From Acidobacteriota bacterium (GTDB lineage Bacteria > Acidobacteriota > Vicinamibacteria > Vicinamibacterales > Vicinamibacteraceae): a stretch of DNA of 26,012 nt. The DNA is taken from contig JAEZDP010000157.1 in the NCBI GenBank assembly GCA_023418055.1, positions 1 through 26,012 of the forward strand. Reading direction: 5' to 3'. The notes under the pieces are model-generated. The model made no database searches and was not told the DNA's origin. It worked only from the letters and a program-made list of their open reading frames with translations. Each line of letters begins with the position of its first letter. Within the stretch, counting starts at the first letter, position 1. The position numbers and the translations under genes are program-made. Positions 16,528 to 24,542 of the stretch are shown here, piece after piece.

Positions 16528-17766
16528 CTAGCGCGTGCCGCGCAGCGCGTTGACCGGGTGCAGTCGTGACATGCGCCAGGCGGGGTACACGCCGGAGAGC
16601 AGGCCGAACACCGTGGCCAGGACGAGGCCCCAGACGAAGATGCGCAGGTTGAGTGCCAGTGCCGCGTAGGGAATCAGTCCGCTGTCGTTGATGGCGCGCA
16701 GGGCGAGGCCGGCGAGCAGGAAGCCGATGACTCCGCCGACCAAGGTCAGCACCAGGTTCTCGACGACGAACTGCACGACGAGGGTGCGGCTCGATGCGCC
16801 GAAGGCTTTGCGGACGCCGATCTCCGACGCGCGCTCCATGATGCGCGAGACGTTGAGGTTGACCAGGTTGATGGCCGGCAGTGCCATGAAGAGCAGCGCG
16901 GCCGCGATCAGCACGGTAGTGAAGAATCCGCCGTACGTCCTGGTGAACTCCGTTTGCGAGGGGTACATGTTGCGGCCCACACCCTCGAACCTCGTCTCGA
17001 GTGACGCCGACAGCGACTTCCACTGCGGCGACGGCGGGGTGAAGGTCTTCATCCGCTCGTGCAGTTCGGCCCGTACGTCGTCGGCATCGGCGTTCGACGC
17101 GAGCAGGAAGGCCGGCGTGAAGTTCCCGAGGTACTCCTCCTGCCAGCCCTTCGCCTTCTGCGTGGTCAACGGCGCCCACAGATCGGAGGAGGGCGTCCGC
17201 ATCGACGGCACGTCGCGGACGACGCCAATCACCTGGAAACGCTGTCCGTCGGCGTCGATGTACCGGCCGACGGCCTGGGCGTCGCCGAAGAAGCGGCGGC
17301 GGCTGGTCTCGTTCATCACCACGACGAGCCGTGCCGTCTCGACGTCAGCGGTGGTGTAGGGACCGCCCTCGAGAAAGTCGAACTGGTAGACCTGCCAGAA
17401 CTCGCCGTCGGTGTGCTTGAGATCGGACTCGATCTTGCGCCCGTCCACGAAGGACGTCGCCAGGTGGCCACCCGTCTGCACCGTCATCAGCTCGATGCCC
17501 GGCAGATCGCGGGCGAACTCGTGAATCAGCCGGTATCCGGGCGGGCTCTGCCAGGTGTTGTCACCGCCCTGCATCCGCGCGCGATCCATGACCAGCGTCC
17601 GATCCAGATGGACCTCGGGTCGCATGGGCGAGAACGTGTGGTCGAAGAGCGCCACCGCGACGGTGAGCACCACGAGCGTGAAGCTGGTGCCAAAGAGGCT
17701 GATGGCCGCAAACACCTTGCGACGCTGCAGCACCTTCCAGGCGATCTTGAGGTAGTTGGTCAGCAT
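16528..17766 (-). CDS. ABC transporter permease, MacB/FtsX type (first subunit)
   Basis: A 412-residue inner-membrane protein with the same layout as its partner: one N-terminal helix (about 20-42), a periplasmic domain (about 45-280) and three C-terminal helices with the FtsX core. The core includes VNLVNLNVSRIMERASEIGVRKAFGASSRTLVVQFVVENLVLTLVGG. The end GVYPAWRMSRLHPVNALRGTR is typical of MacB-type permeases. The two permeases differ clearly in sequence, so they are not a recent duplication. The gene lies 93 bp after the ATPase gene. That spacer is repetitive, and no good Shine-Dalgarno sequence stands right before the ATG at 17766. Confidence 0.88.
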   Translation of the reverse strand: MLTNYLKIAWKVLQRRKVFAAISLFGTSFTLVVLTVAVALFDHTFSPMRPEVHLDRTLVMDRARMQGGDNTWQSPPGYRLIHEFARDLPGIELMTVQTGGHLATSFVDGRKIESDLKHTDGEFWQVYQFDFLEGGPYTTADVETARLVVVMNETSRRRFFGDAQAVGRYIDADGQRFQVIGVVRDVPSMRTPSSDLWAPLTTQKAKGWQEEYLGNFTPAFLLASNADADDVRAELHERMKTFTPPSPQWKSLSASLETRFEGVGRNMYPSQTEFTRTYGGFFTTVLIAAALLFMALPAINLVNLNVSRIMERASEIGVRKAFGASSRTLVVQFVVENLVLTLVGGVIGFLLAGLALRAINDSGLIPYAALALNLRIFVWGLVLATVFGLLSGVYPAWRMSRLHPVNALRGTR

Positions 17767-17771
17767 GTTCT

Positions 17772-17804
17772 CAGTCCACGGTCTTCAGTCCACGGTCCAC
17801 GGTC
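17772..17804. repeat. Short direct repeats CAGTCCACGGTC
   Basis: CAGTCCACGGTC occurs at 17772-17783 and 17786-17797, followed by a partial CCACGGTC ending at 17804. These sit just upstream of the first permease start, in the spacer after the ATPase gene. Confidence 0.8.
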
Positions 17805-17817
17805 AACGGCCATCGCT

Positions 17818-17860
17818 CCTTCGTTCCTTCCCTCCTTCGTCCCTTCGTTCCTTCCCTCCT
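17818..17860. repeat. Pyrimidine-tract direct repeat, 19 bp x2
   Basis: CCTTCGTTCCTTCCCTCCT is present twice without mismatch (17818-17836 and 17842-17860), 24 bp apart. On the mRNA strand this is a purine-only-like run with several AGGAGG and GGAAGG cores that look like Shine-Dalgarno sequences but lie about 50-95 bases before the permease ATG. Confidence 0.85.
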
Positions 17861-18522
17861 CACATCACCTGCCGGCCGTCGAAGAGACGGATGACGCGGT
17901 GCGTCTGCTCCGCCTTCTGCGGATCGTGCGTGACCATCACGATGGTCGTGCCGTCGTCGTTCAGTTTCTGGAGGATGCCCATCACCTCGTCGCCCATCTG
18001 GCTGTCGAGGTTACCGGTCGGCTCGTCGGCCAGCAGGACGATCGGCTTGCCGACGATGGCGCGGGCTATGGCGACGCGCTGCTGCTGCCCGCCCGAGAGT
18101 TGCGACGGGAAGTGGTTGACGCGTGAGCTGAGGCCGACGCGGTCGAGCGCATCGAGCGCCAGTTGGCGCCGCTGCTTCGCCGACCCGGCGCGATAGAGCA
18201 GCGGCAGTTCCACGTTGTCCACCACCTTCAGGTCGGGGATGAGATGGAACGTCTGGAAGATGAACCCGAGGTCTCGGTTGCGGATGCGAGCGAGGTCGCG
18301 ATCGCGATACGACTGCACCACCTGGTCGTTGAGGGTGATTCGGCCGTCCGAGGGTTCGTCGAGCAGCCCCATCAGGTTGAGCAGGGTGCTCTTGCCGCAG
18401 CCGGACGGCCCCATGATCGAGACGAACTCGCCCTGTTCGATGGTGAGGTTGATGTCGGCCAGCGCGACCGTCTCGATGCGGTCGGTGCGGTAGACCTTCT
18501 GGATGTTGTCGAGGTTGATCAT
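17860..18522 (-). CDS. ABC transporter ATP-binding protein, MacB/LolD type
   Basis: A 220-residue ATPase. Walker A GPSGCGKST (38-46), Q-loop Gln90 (FIFQTFHLIPDL), signature LSGGQQQR (142-149), Walker B IVLLADEPTGNLD (161-173) and H-loop His199 (VTHD) are all intact. The Q-loop context FHLIPDL and the DEPTGNLDS extension are characteristic of the MacB/LolD/FtsE branch. Its length is that of a stand-alone nucleotide-binding subunit. It would power the two permeases encoded next in the operon. Spacers on both sides consist of short repeats. Confidence 0.93.
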   Translation of the reverse strand: MINLDNIQKVYRTDRIETVALADINLTIEQGEFVSIMGPSGCGKSTLLNLMGLLDEPSDGRITLNDQVVQSYRDRDLARIRNRDLGFIFQTFHLIPDLKVVDNVELPLLYRAGSAKQRRQLALDALDRVGLSSRVNHFPSQLSGGQQQRVAIARAIVGKPIVLLADEPTGNLDSQMGDEVMGILQKLNDDGTTIVMVTHDPQKAEQTHRVIRLFDGRQVM

Positions 18523-18535
18523 GGGCGTGGGCTCT

Positions 18536-18583
18536 CAGGTCGCAGGTCGCAAGTCACGGGTCGCAGCTTTGAGATCGCAGGTC
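18536..18583. repeat. Degenerate tandem heptamer array (CAGGTCG)
   Basis: Units CAGGTCG, CAGGTCG, CAAGTCA and CGGGTCG run head to tail over 18536-18563. Further CAG and CAGGTC pieces extend to 18583. The array fills the 77-bp spacer between the adaptor and ATPase genes. Confidence 0.8.
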
Positions 18584-18599
18584 CGGCGGCGTTCGTGCG

Positions 18600-19844
18600 T
18601 CACCGCACGCGGAGCTCCGGGGCGTAGTCGTAGTCGCGCATGTCGGAGGCGATGACCTCGTCACCTTCGGCGAGTCCCTCCACCACTTCGAAGTAGTCGA
18701 AGTTCGACAGGCCGAACCTGACCGGAGTGCGGTACGCGCGGTTTCCGCGCACGACGAACACGTGCTGCGCGCCTCCGCCCTGGGCGAACGGGCCGCGGGC
18801 GACACGCAGCACGCGCGGCTTACGGTCGGTGAGTACGAGCACGTCCACACGCAGGTTCGAGCGGAGCCAGGACGCCGACGGGTCGTCGAGTGCCACTTCG
18901 AAGCGCAGGGCGCCTTCGCGCATCTGCGGCTCCACGTTGCTCACCTGGCCGCTTACGCTCTGGCCGTCGATGCGGACGGTCACGGGCTGGCCCACGGCCA
19001 CGCGCGCGGCGTTCACATCCGACGTCGTCGCCTCCACCCGGAAGGCACTGAGGTCGGCGATGCGCGCGACCACGTCACCGCGACGCAGCAGCACGCCCTC
19101 ATCGTCGACGACGTAGGTCAACACGCCCTTACGGTCGGACTTGGCCGTCGCCAGTTCCAGCAGACGACGCTGCTGCTCGTCTTCGGCCCTGAGCGAGGTC
19201 ATCTCGAGGTCGAGGCCTTCCACCCGCGCCTTGGTGGTCGCCTGGACGTTCATGCGCGACTGCTGCAGCCGGGCGAGTTCCACTTCGGCCTGGGCCACCT
19301 TCAGCTCCGACTCGCGGCGGGCCTCTTCAGACACGAGCCCCTCGGAGAACAGCTGCGTGTTGCTGGCGAGAGCGGCCTTCAGCGCCTGCAGTTCGAGGTC
19401 TTTCGAGCGGATCTGGCTGTCGAGGTCGATGAGTTGCGCCTGCAGTTCCAGGTGGGTGCGGGACTGCTCGTTGGACTTGAGCGCGATGGTCTGCCGAAGC
19501 TTCTCGGCGGTCAGCTCCGAGTCGCTCGCGTCGAGATTGACGATGGGGTCGCCGGGTTCGAGGGTGTCGCCGACGCGGCGCAGGCGCTGCAGCACGCGGG
19601 CGTCGATGGGGCTCGAAATGACGTGTTCGATGGCGGGCATCACCGTGCCCGATGCCGTCAGCGAGGCCTCGAGCGCTCCGACCTCGACGCGCACGACGCG
19701 CACCCGGTCGCGGCTCACCGAGGGTCTGAGCAGGTCGGCGCCCCAGACGAGGCCCGTGGCCAGCACCACGAGGATGGCGGTGACGGGCAGCCAGCGACGG
19801 AGCTGGGCGCGGCGGCGGACGGTGTCGTCAATCGGGCGATCCAC
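18600..19844 (-). CDS. HlyD/MacA-type periplasmic adaptor (membrane fusion protein)
   Basis: A 414-residue protein that would link the ABC permeases to an outer-membrane channel. One N-terminal helix (about 19-36) anchors it in the inner membrane. A lipoyl half (about 45-105: SGTVMPAIEHVISSPIDARVLQRLRRVGDTLEPGDPIVNLD) leads into a long coiled-coil hairpin (about 108-225). The second lipoyl half (VDDEGVLLRRGDVVARI), the beta-barrel (VRIDGQSVSGQVSNV) and a membrane-proximal domain (VVEGLAEGDEVI) follow. The GTG at 19844 follows AGGGGG by three bases and sits at the predicted start of a sigma54 transcript. Upstream in-frame codons lack coding character. It is the first gene of the minus-strand unit. 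No outer-membrane TolC-like gene is in the window. Confidence 0.87.
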   Translation of the reverse strand: MDRPIDDTVRRRAQLRRWLPVTAILVVLATGLVWGADLLRPSVSRDRVRVVRVEVGALEASLTASGTVMPAIEHVISSPIDARVLQRLRRVGDTLEPGDPIVNLDASDSELTAEKLRQTIALKSNEQSRTHLELQAQLIDLDSQIRSKDLELQALKAALASNTQLFSEGLVSEEARRESELKVAQAEVELARLQQSRMNVQATTKARVEGLDLEMTSLRAEDEQQRRLLELATAKSDRKGVLTYVVDDEGVLLRRGDVVARIADLSAFRVEATTSDVNAARVAVGQPVTVRIDGQSVSGQVSNVEPQMREGALRFEVALDDPSASWLRSNLRVDVLVLTDRKPRVLRVARGPFAQGGGAQHVFVVRGNRAYRTPVRFGLSNFDYFEVVEGLAEGDEVIASDMRDYDYAPELRVR

Positions 19845-19856
19845 GGTCCCCCTAAG

Positions 19857-19873
19857 AGCAACCGCCGTGCCGG
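19857..19873 (-). promoter_or_regulatory. Sigma54 -24/-12 promoter of the efflux operon
   Basis: The minus strand reads CCGGCACGGCGGTTGCT. Against the sigma54 consensus YTGGCACGRNNNTTGCW only one defined position differs (C for T at the second base). GG and GC are exactly ten bases apart, as required. The predicted transcription start (about 19846) falls next to the GTG of the adaptor gene, so the mRNA would be leaderless or nearly so. Confidence 0.7.
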
Positions 19874-19932
19874 AAATCTCGCGCGGAAACGGGCTTCTGT
19901 TGCGCCGGGGCGTCCGCGACCGTACAAGGAGG

Positions 19933-19948
19933 TGTCCGGAACCGGACA
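19933..19948. promoter_or_regulatory. Palindrome TGTCCGG-AA-CCGGACA, likely activator site (UAS)
   Basis: This is a perfect 7-bp inverted repeat with a two-base centre. It lies about 95 bp upstream of the start predicted from the sigma54 promoter, the usual place for an enhancer site of an NtrC-type activator. A further GGGACA half-site-like piece is at 19953-19958. The regulator encoded at 13783-15183 is the obvious candidate to bind it (inference). Confidence 0.6.
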
Positions 19949-19960
19949 ACGGGGGACAGC

Positions 19961-20056
19961 GGGGTCAGACCTGCGGCGTGCTGCTGTGGGGTCAGACCTG
20001 CGCCGCGATGGTACTGGGGTCAGACCTGCTGCGCGATGTCCCGGGGTCAGACCTGC
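19961..20056. repeat. Four GGGGTCAGACCTGC repeats at 27-28 bp period
   Basis: Copies start at 19961, 19988, 20016 and 20043 and are identical over 14 bases. The core GGTC-A-GACC is an inverted repeat. Spacers are 13, 14 and 13 bases and partly alike (GCGATG in two of them). The array fills much of the 375-bp region between the adaptor gene (minus) and the TonB receptor gene (plus). It may be a REP-like element or a set of binding sites. The remaining bases 20057-20207 hold no gene or structure that I can name, apart from a small GGCAG/CTGCC hairpin at 20149-20161. Confidence 0.9.
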
Positions 20057-20219
20057 AGACGTCCTGCACCGTCCCCGTCCTTCCGTCCCTGCAAATGAAG
20101 ACGAGCGTTAGGGTGACCGTCATTGCCCAGGTAGTTCTTTCGTGCACTGGCAGGTGCTGCCTCCGGCCCGCATGCTCTACACGCATCACAGAGGTCATCA
20201 GCTTTCCGGAGGAGCAGGC

Positions 20220-23195
20220 GTGACGAGCAGGTGTCGAACCAGGGGAGGACTATGGGCGGTGGCTGCCGCCTTCGCAGGGCTGCTGGCGGGGGCGCCGGCC
20301 AGCGCGCAGACGACGGCCACACTTCGCGGCGCTGTCGTCGACGCGCAGGGAGGACCCGTACCCGCGGCGACCGTGACCGCCACCGACCGCAGCACCGGGC
20401 TCGCCAGGACCACGGCCACCGCGCCTGACGGCACCTTCGTCGTACCCAACCTCGCGCCGTCGACCTTCGACGTGAAGGCGACCGCCCCCGGCTTTGCGGA
20501 CGCCACACGCGAAGGCGTCATCCTCCAGGTCGGCCAGACCGTCGTGCTCGACCTGACCGTCTCGGTCGGTGCGCTGCAGGAGCAGGTCGTCGTCGGAGGG
20601 CAGGGCGCCGCGGTGGACACCACCCGCTCTGTCGTGGACGCGGTCATCTCGTCGGCCGCCATCGAGCGGCTGCCGCTCAACGGACGCAACTTTCTCGAGC
20701 TCGCCCTGCTCGTGCCGGGCAATGCGCCCGCGCCCAACTTCGATCCGACCAAGTCGAACACCGTCACCATCTCTTCGGCCGGTCAACTGGGTCGCGGCGG
20801 CAACGTGACCATCGACGGTGCCGACAACAACGACGACGTGGTGGGCGGCCCGCTGCAGAACGTCACTCAGGAGTCGGTGCAGGAGTTTCAGATCGCCACC
20901 AACCGCTTCACGGCCGAGTCGGGGCGGTCGGCCTCGTCGGTCATCAACGTGGTCACGCGCGCGGGCGGCGACCAGGTGCGCGGCTCGGCCTCCGTCTTCG
21001 CGCGCCATGCGCGCTGGCAGAGCCTGCCGGCGACTTATGACCGCGAGTCAGGCCCCAGGCCGCCGTTCGACCGGCAGCAGTTCGCGGCGGGGCTCGGCGG
21101 GCCGCTCCCCGGCACGCGCGCCTTCTGGTTCGGCGCGGCGGAGTACCGCAACCAGGACGGCGCGGTGCTCGTGGGTACGCGCGACGTCGCCACGCGGACG
21201 ATTCGGCGCAGCTTCGCGCCTGCTCCCCTCGACGACCTGCTCGGCTCCGGCCGGTTCGACTGGCGACCTGACGACGGTAACTCGATGATGGTGCGCTACG
21301 CCGGCCAGTCGGCCGACGACACCAGCGCCAGCAGTCTCGACCGCGCGATCGGTTCTGCCTCGCAGCGTCAGCGCAGTCGCAACGAGTACCAGTCCGTTGT
21401 CGGGACCTGGACGCGCATCGTCAACCCGACGCTGCTCAACGCCGCGACCGTGTCGTTCAGCGCGTTCGAGAACGCGATCGTACCGGTGGGCACGGGGCCT
21501 CAGCTCACCTTCCCGAGCCTGCAGGATGGCACGTCGTTCCGCGTCCCGCAGGGCACCAGGCAGAAGCGCTTCCAGCTCGCCAACACCACGACGCTCGTGC
21601 GCGGCGCGCACACGCTGCGCGCAGGTGGCGAATGGCAGCGCGTCGACGCCCACTTCGATCTCGGCGTGTTCCGCGAGGGCCGCATCGAGTTCGTGCAGGA
21701 CTTCGCGTCGTTCGACCACAACGGCGATGGCCGCGTGGACGACGGGGACCTGCTGTTTGCCGTCACGCTCCGCAGCGGCAAGCCCACGCAGGACCTGGTG
21801 CTGCCCAACGCCGACAACCACCACGTCGCGTTGTTCCTGCAGGACGATTGGCGCGTGCATCCCAGCCTGACCCTCAACCTGGGCCTGCGCTACGAGTTCG
21901 ACACCGACGTCAAGAACATCAGCCGCGTGGGCGAGCTGAACCCGATCATCCAGCCGTTCCTCGAAGGCACACGGAAGCGCGACCTCGACAACCTCGGCCC
22001 CCGGCTCGGGTTCAACTGGGCGCCCGGCAGCGGACGCACGAGCGTGCACGGTGGTTACGGCATCTACTACGACCGCGTGACGCTGCAGATTCAGTCGCTC
22101 GAACGCGGGCTCGACGGGCGCGCGTTGCCCGTAGAGGTGCGCGCCGGCAACGTGATGTTCATGGACCCGGACAGCGGGCAGTTTCCGCCCTTTGCTCCTT
22201 CCACGGCGAACCCGTTCACGGGGTTCATCCTGCCGGGGGCAGGCGCATCGGGCATCAACATCATCGACAACCGCCTGCAGAACCCGCGGGTGCAGCAGTT
22301 CAACCTGGGCGTGCAGCGCGAACTGCCCTACGACATCGTGCTGCGCGTGGACGGCGTGCACAACCTCGGCACCCATTTCATCATCGGACGGACCGTCGGC
22401 ACGGTGTTCAACCCGGTAGTGGACGGGCCTGATCGCGTCGTGAACATCGAGTCGAGCGTCAACACCCACTACGATGCGTTGCTCGTGAGCGCGGAGCGCC
22501 GAAGTGCCCGGCTCGGCTTCCGCGCCTCGTACGCCTTCGCGAAGGCGCTCAACTACGCCAACGACGATCAGATTCCGTTTGCCAACGGCCCCGTGGATCC
22601 CAACAACCTGCGCCTCGAGTACGGCCCGACGCCCAACGACCAGCGCCACCGCCTCACGCTGGCCGCGTGGGCGGACGTCGGCGCCGGCATCCGCGTCGCG
22701 CCGCTGTTGACGCTGGCCTCAGCGGTGCCCATGGACGTCCTGATGCCGGACGGGCAGTCGCGCGTGCCGGCGTTTCAGCGAAATGCGGGCGGGCGTCAGT
22801 TCAGGACAGGTGCCGACCTCAACCGCGCCATCGCCTCCATCAACGGCGGAGGGGGCGTTGACGGCGTGCTGCTGCCGACCGTGCGTGACGACGTTCGGTT
22901 CGGAGACACGTTCAATGCGCTCGACGTCCGCATCTCGCGGCCGCTGGCGTTCGGCAACATCCGCGTGGAGCCGATGTTCGAGGTGTTCAACGTCTTCAAC
23001 GTGACCAACATCCTCGGCGTCACCGTGAGGAACTACTCGGGCTACGCCAACGTCCTGGTGCGCGACGCGGACGACCCGTCGGACCCCGGGTACCTGCGCT
23101 CGTCTGGCTTCGGCCAGCCGGTCAACACCGCGGGCGGTGTCTTCGGATCGGGTGGCCCACGCGCGCTGCAACTCGCGGTACGCGTGACCTTCTGA
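20220..23195 (+). CDS. TonB-dependent receptor, Oar-like, with carboxypeptidase-regulatory domain
   Basis: A 991-residue outer-membrane protein. The GTG at 20220 is chosen because GGAGGAG (20208-20214) lies five bases upstream; it opens a signal peptide ending PASAQ (about 30). A carboxypeptidase-regulatory-like Ig fold follows (33-115: LRGAVVDAQGGPVPAATVTATDRSTG), then the plug (about 120-240: IERLPLNGRNFLELALLVPG and VTIDGADNNDDVVGG) and a long barrel ending in VRVTF with terminal Phe. This is the Oar/OmpA-related type that is greatly expanded in Acidobacteria. Such receptors import large or scarce ligands with TonB energy; the ligand is unknown. Its stop overlaps the permease start by one base (TGATG), so uptake across both membranes is probably coordinated. 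Confidence 0.9.
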   Translation: MTSRCRTRGGLWAVAAAFAGLLAGAPASAQTTATLRGAVVDAQGGPVPAATVTATDRSTGLARTTATAPDGTFVVPNLAPSTFDVKATAPGFADATREGVILQVGQTVVLDLTVSVGALQEQVVVGGQGAAVDTTRSVVDAVISSAAIERLPLNGRNFLELALLVPGNAPAPNFDPTKSNTVTISSAGQLGRGGNVTIDGADNNDDVVGGPLQNVTQESVQEFQIATNRFTAESGRSASSVINVVTRAGGDQVRGSASVFARHARWQSLPATYDRESGPRPPFDRQQFAAGLGGPLPGTRAFWFGAAEYRNQDGAVLVGTRDVATRTIRRSFAPAPLDDLLGSGRFDWRPDDGNSMMVRYAGQSADDTSASSLDRAIGSASQRQRSRNEYQSVVGTWTRIVNPTLLNAATVSFSAFENAIVPVGTGPQLTFPSLQDGTSFRVPQGTRQKRFQLANTTTLVRGAHTLRAGGEWQRVDAHFDLGVFREGRIEFVQDFASFDHNGDGRVDDGDLLFAVTLRSGKPTQDLVLPNADNHHVALFLQDDWRVHPSLTLNLGLRYEFDTDVKNISRVGELNPIIQPFLEGTRKRDLDNLGPRLGFNWAPGSGRTSVHGGYGIYYDRVTLQIQSLERGLDGRALPVEVRAGNVMFMDPDSGQFPPFAPSTANPFTGFILPGAGASGINIIDNRLQNPRVQQFNLGVQRELPYDIVLRVDGVHNLGTHFIIGRTVGTVFNPVVDGPDRVVNIESSVNTHYDALLVSAERRSARLGFRASYAFAKALNYANDDQIPFANGPVDPNNLRLEYGPTPNDQRHRLTLAAWADVGAGIRVAPLLTLASAVPMDVLMPDGQSRVPAFQRNAGGRQFRTGADLNRAIASINGGGGVDGVLLPTVRDDVRFGDTFNALDVRISRPLAFGNIRVEPMFEVFNVFNVTNILGVTVRNYSGYANVLVRDADDPSDPGYLRSSGFGQPVNTAGGVFGSGGPRALQLAVRVTF

Positions 23196-24520
23196 TGTCA
23201 CCAGCGGCTTCGGTGCCCTCGCGTGCGCTCGGACAGACGGCAGCGACGGCGCTCGTGGTCGGCCAGGTGATTGCCGTCGGCATCTTCCTCACGCCTGGCA
23301 CGATCATCCGCACCGTCGCATCGCCCGTCTGGGTGGTGGCCGTGTGGGCGGTGATGGGCACCATGGCGATCTGCGGGGCGCTCTGCTACGGCGCGCTCGC
23401 CGCGCGCTACCCTCAGGCCGGCGGCGGCTACGTCTACCTCCGTGAGGCCTATGGCCCACGCATCGCGTTCCTCTACGGCTGGAAATGTCTCCTGGTGATG
23501 GATCCCGGCATCACGGCCGCGCTCGCCATGGGCTTTGCCAGCTACGTCGCGTACCTCTGGCCTGTCGGCGCTACCGCCGCCCGTCTCGTCGCGATTGCCG
23601 CGATCGTCTTCTTCGCCGTCGTGCACATAGCCGGTGTCAGGCTGGGCTCGCGGCTCATCACCGCTGTGTCGGCACTGAAGATTGGTCTCGTGGTGGGGCT
23701 GGTCGTGGCCGCCCTCGCCAGCAGCAGCGGGGGCTGGCAACACTTCGTGCCGTTGATCGAACGTCGCGACGGTGCGCCGCCCTGGCCCGGCGCGCTGGCA
23801 GGCGCTTTCGTGGCGGCATTCTTCTCGTTTGGGGGGTGGTGGGAGGTGCCGCGCATCACGGGCGAGGTGCACGACCCGGCGACGACGATGCCGCGGGCGC
23901 TGTGGCGTGGCCTCGCACTGGTCGCTGCCATCTACATCGCGACGACGCTGACCTTCATCCTCGTGGTCCCGATCGAGCGGGTCGCGGCAGGCGAGGCGTT
24001 CGTCGCGCAGGTCGGGCACGAACTCTTCGGATCCGCCGGCGGGGCCGCCGTTGCCGGCGTCGTGATCGTGTGCGTGCTCGGCAGCCTGGCGACGATGCAG
24101 ATGCTGGCCCCCAGGCTCTACATGGCGATGGCCGACGACGGGCTCTTTCCACAGGCCGCAGGGGCGCTGCATCCCAGGCTCGGCACACCGGTTCGCGCCA
24201 TCGTGCTCCAGGCGACGCTGGCGTCCCTGCTCGTGGCGCTGGGTACCTTCGACGCCATCATTGCCTACTTCATCTTCATCACGGTGGTGTTCGTGGCCGC
24301 GGTCGTCGCCTCCGTGTTCGTGCTCCGTCGTCGTGCGCCGGACTGGCGGGTGCCTGGCTACCCATGGACGCCGCTCGTGTTCCTGATCCTGGTCGCCATG
24401 TTGCTCGTGCTGCTGGCGGTCAACAACCCGGTGGAGGCCCTGCTGGGGCTGGCGGTCGTCACGGCAGCCCTGCCCGCCTATCGTGTGCTGCACCCGAAGG
24501 CCGGCACGCGGGCAGGGTGA
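23195..24520 (+). CDS. APC-superfamily amino-acid permease
   Basis: A 441-residue inner-membrane transporter with about 12 hydrophobic helices. Helix 1 has the unwound APC motif (VVGQVIAVGIFLTPGTI, about 22-38). FFSFGGWWEVPRITGEVHDPATTMPRALWRGL corresponds to the conserved helix 6-7 region of the LAT/APA branch, and the C-terminal helices end in NNPVEALLGLAVV. These proteins carry amino acids or polyamines, often in exchange or with protons. The substrate cannot be read. It starts inside the stop codon of the TonB receptor gene (TGATG), so translation is coupled. The outer-membrane receptor may deliver the same nutrient class (inference). Confidence 0.88.
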   Translation: MSPAASVPSRALGQTAATALVVGQVIAVGIFLTPGTIIRTVASPVWVVAVWAVMGTMAICGALCYGALAARYPQAGGGYVYLREAYGPRIAFLYGWKCLLVMDPGITAALAMGFASYVAYLWPVGATAARLVAIAAIVFFAVVHIAGVRLGSRLITAVSALKIGLVVGLVVAALASSSGGWQHFVPLIERRDGAPPWPGALAGAFVAAFFSFGGWWEVPRITGEVHDPATTMPRALWRGLALVAAIYIATTLTFILVVPIERVAAGEAFVAQVGHELFGSAGGAAVAGVVIVCVLGSLATMQMLAPRLYMAMADDGLFPQAAGALHPRLGTPVRAIVLQATLASLLVALGTFDAIIAYFIFITVVFVAAVVASVFVLRRRAPDWRVPGYPWTPLVFLILVAMLLVLLAVNNPVEALLGLAVVTAALPAYRVLHPKAGTRAG

Positions 24521-24526
24521 CCTTCG

Positions 24527-24542
24527 GTGCCACGTGTGGCAC
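24527..24542 (+). terminator. Hairpin after the receptor-permease operon
   Basis: GTGCCA (24527-24532) and TGGCAC (24537-24542) form a perfect 6-bp stem with a CGTG loop, starting seven bases after the permease stop. No T-run follows, so it may be a weak terminator or only an mRNA end stabiliser. The rest of the 157-bp gap up to 24677 holds TTGACG at 24613 without a good -10 partner. Confidence 0.4.

Noticed and set aside
15186..17766. Recent duplication of the two permease genes
   Set aside because: Same domain layout but clearly different sequences and periplasmic domains; more likely an old heterodimer.
19961..20056. CRISPR array
   Set aside because: Repeats are only 14 bp with 13-14 bp partly similar spacers and no cas genes; the dimensions do not fit CRISPR.
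20057..20219. Riboswitch in the TonB receptor leader (for example cobalamin type)
   Set aside because: I found neither a B12-box-like GCCACTG nor another known conserved core; only a small GGCAG/CTGCC hairpin is seen.
20142..20219. Earlier GTG start (20142) for the TonB receptor
   Set aside because: It would put non-signal residues before the signal peptide; the GTG at 20220 has a strong GGAGGAG site at correct spacing.
21048..22649. 533-codon open frame opposite the TonB receptor gene
   Set aside because: It is fully antisense to a well-supported barrel protein, is rich in Arg/His/Val without any domain, and follows from high GC at third codon positions.
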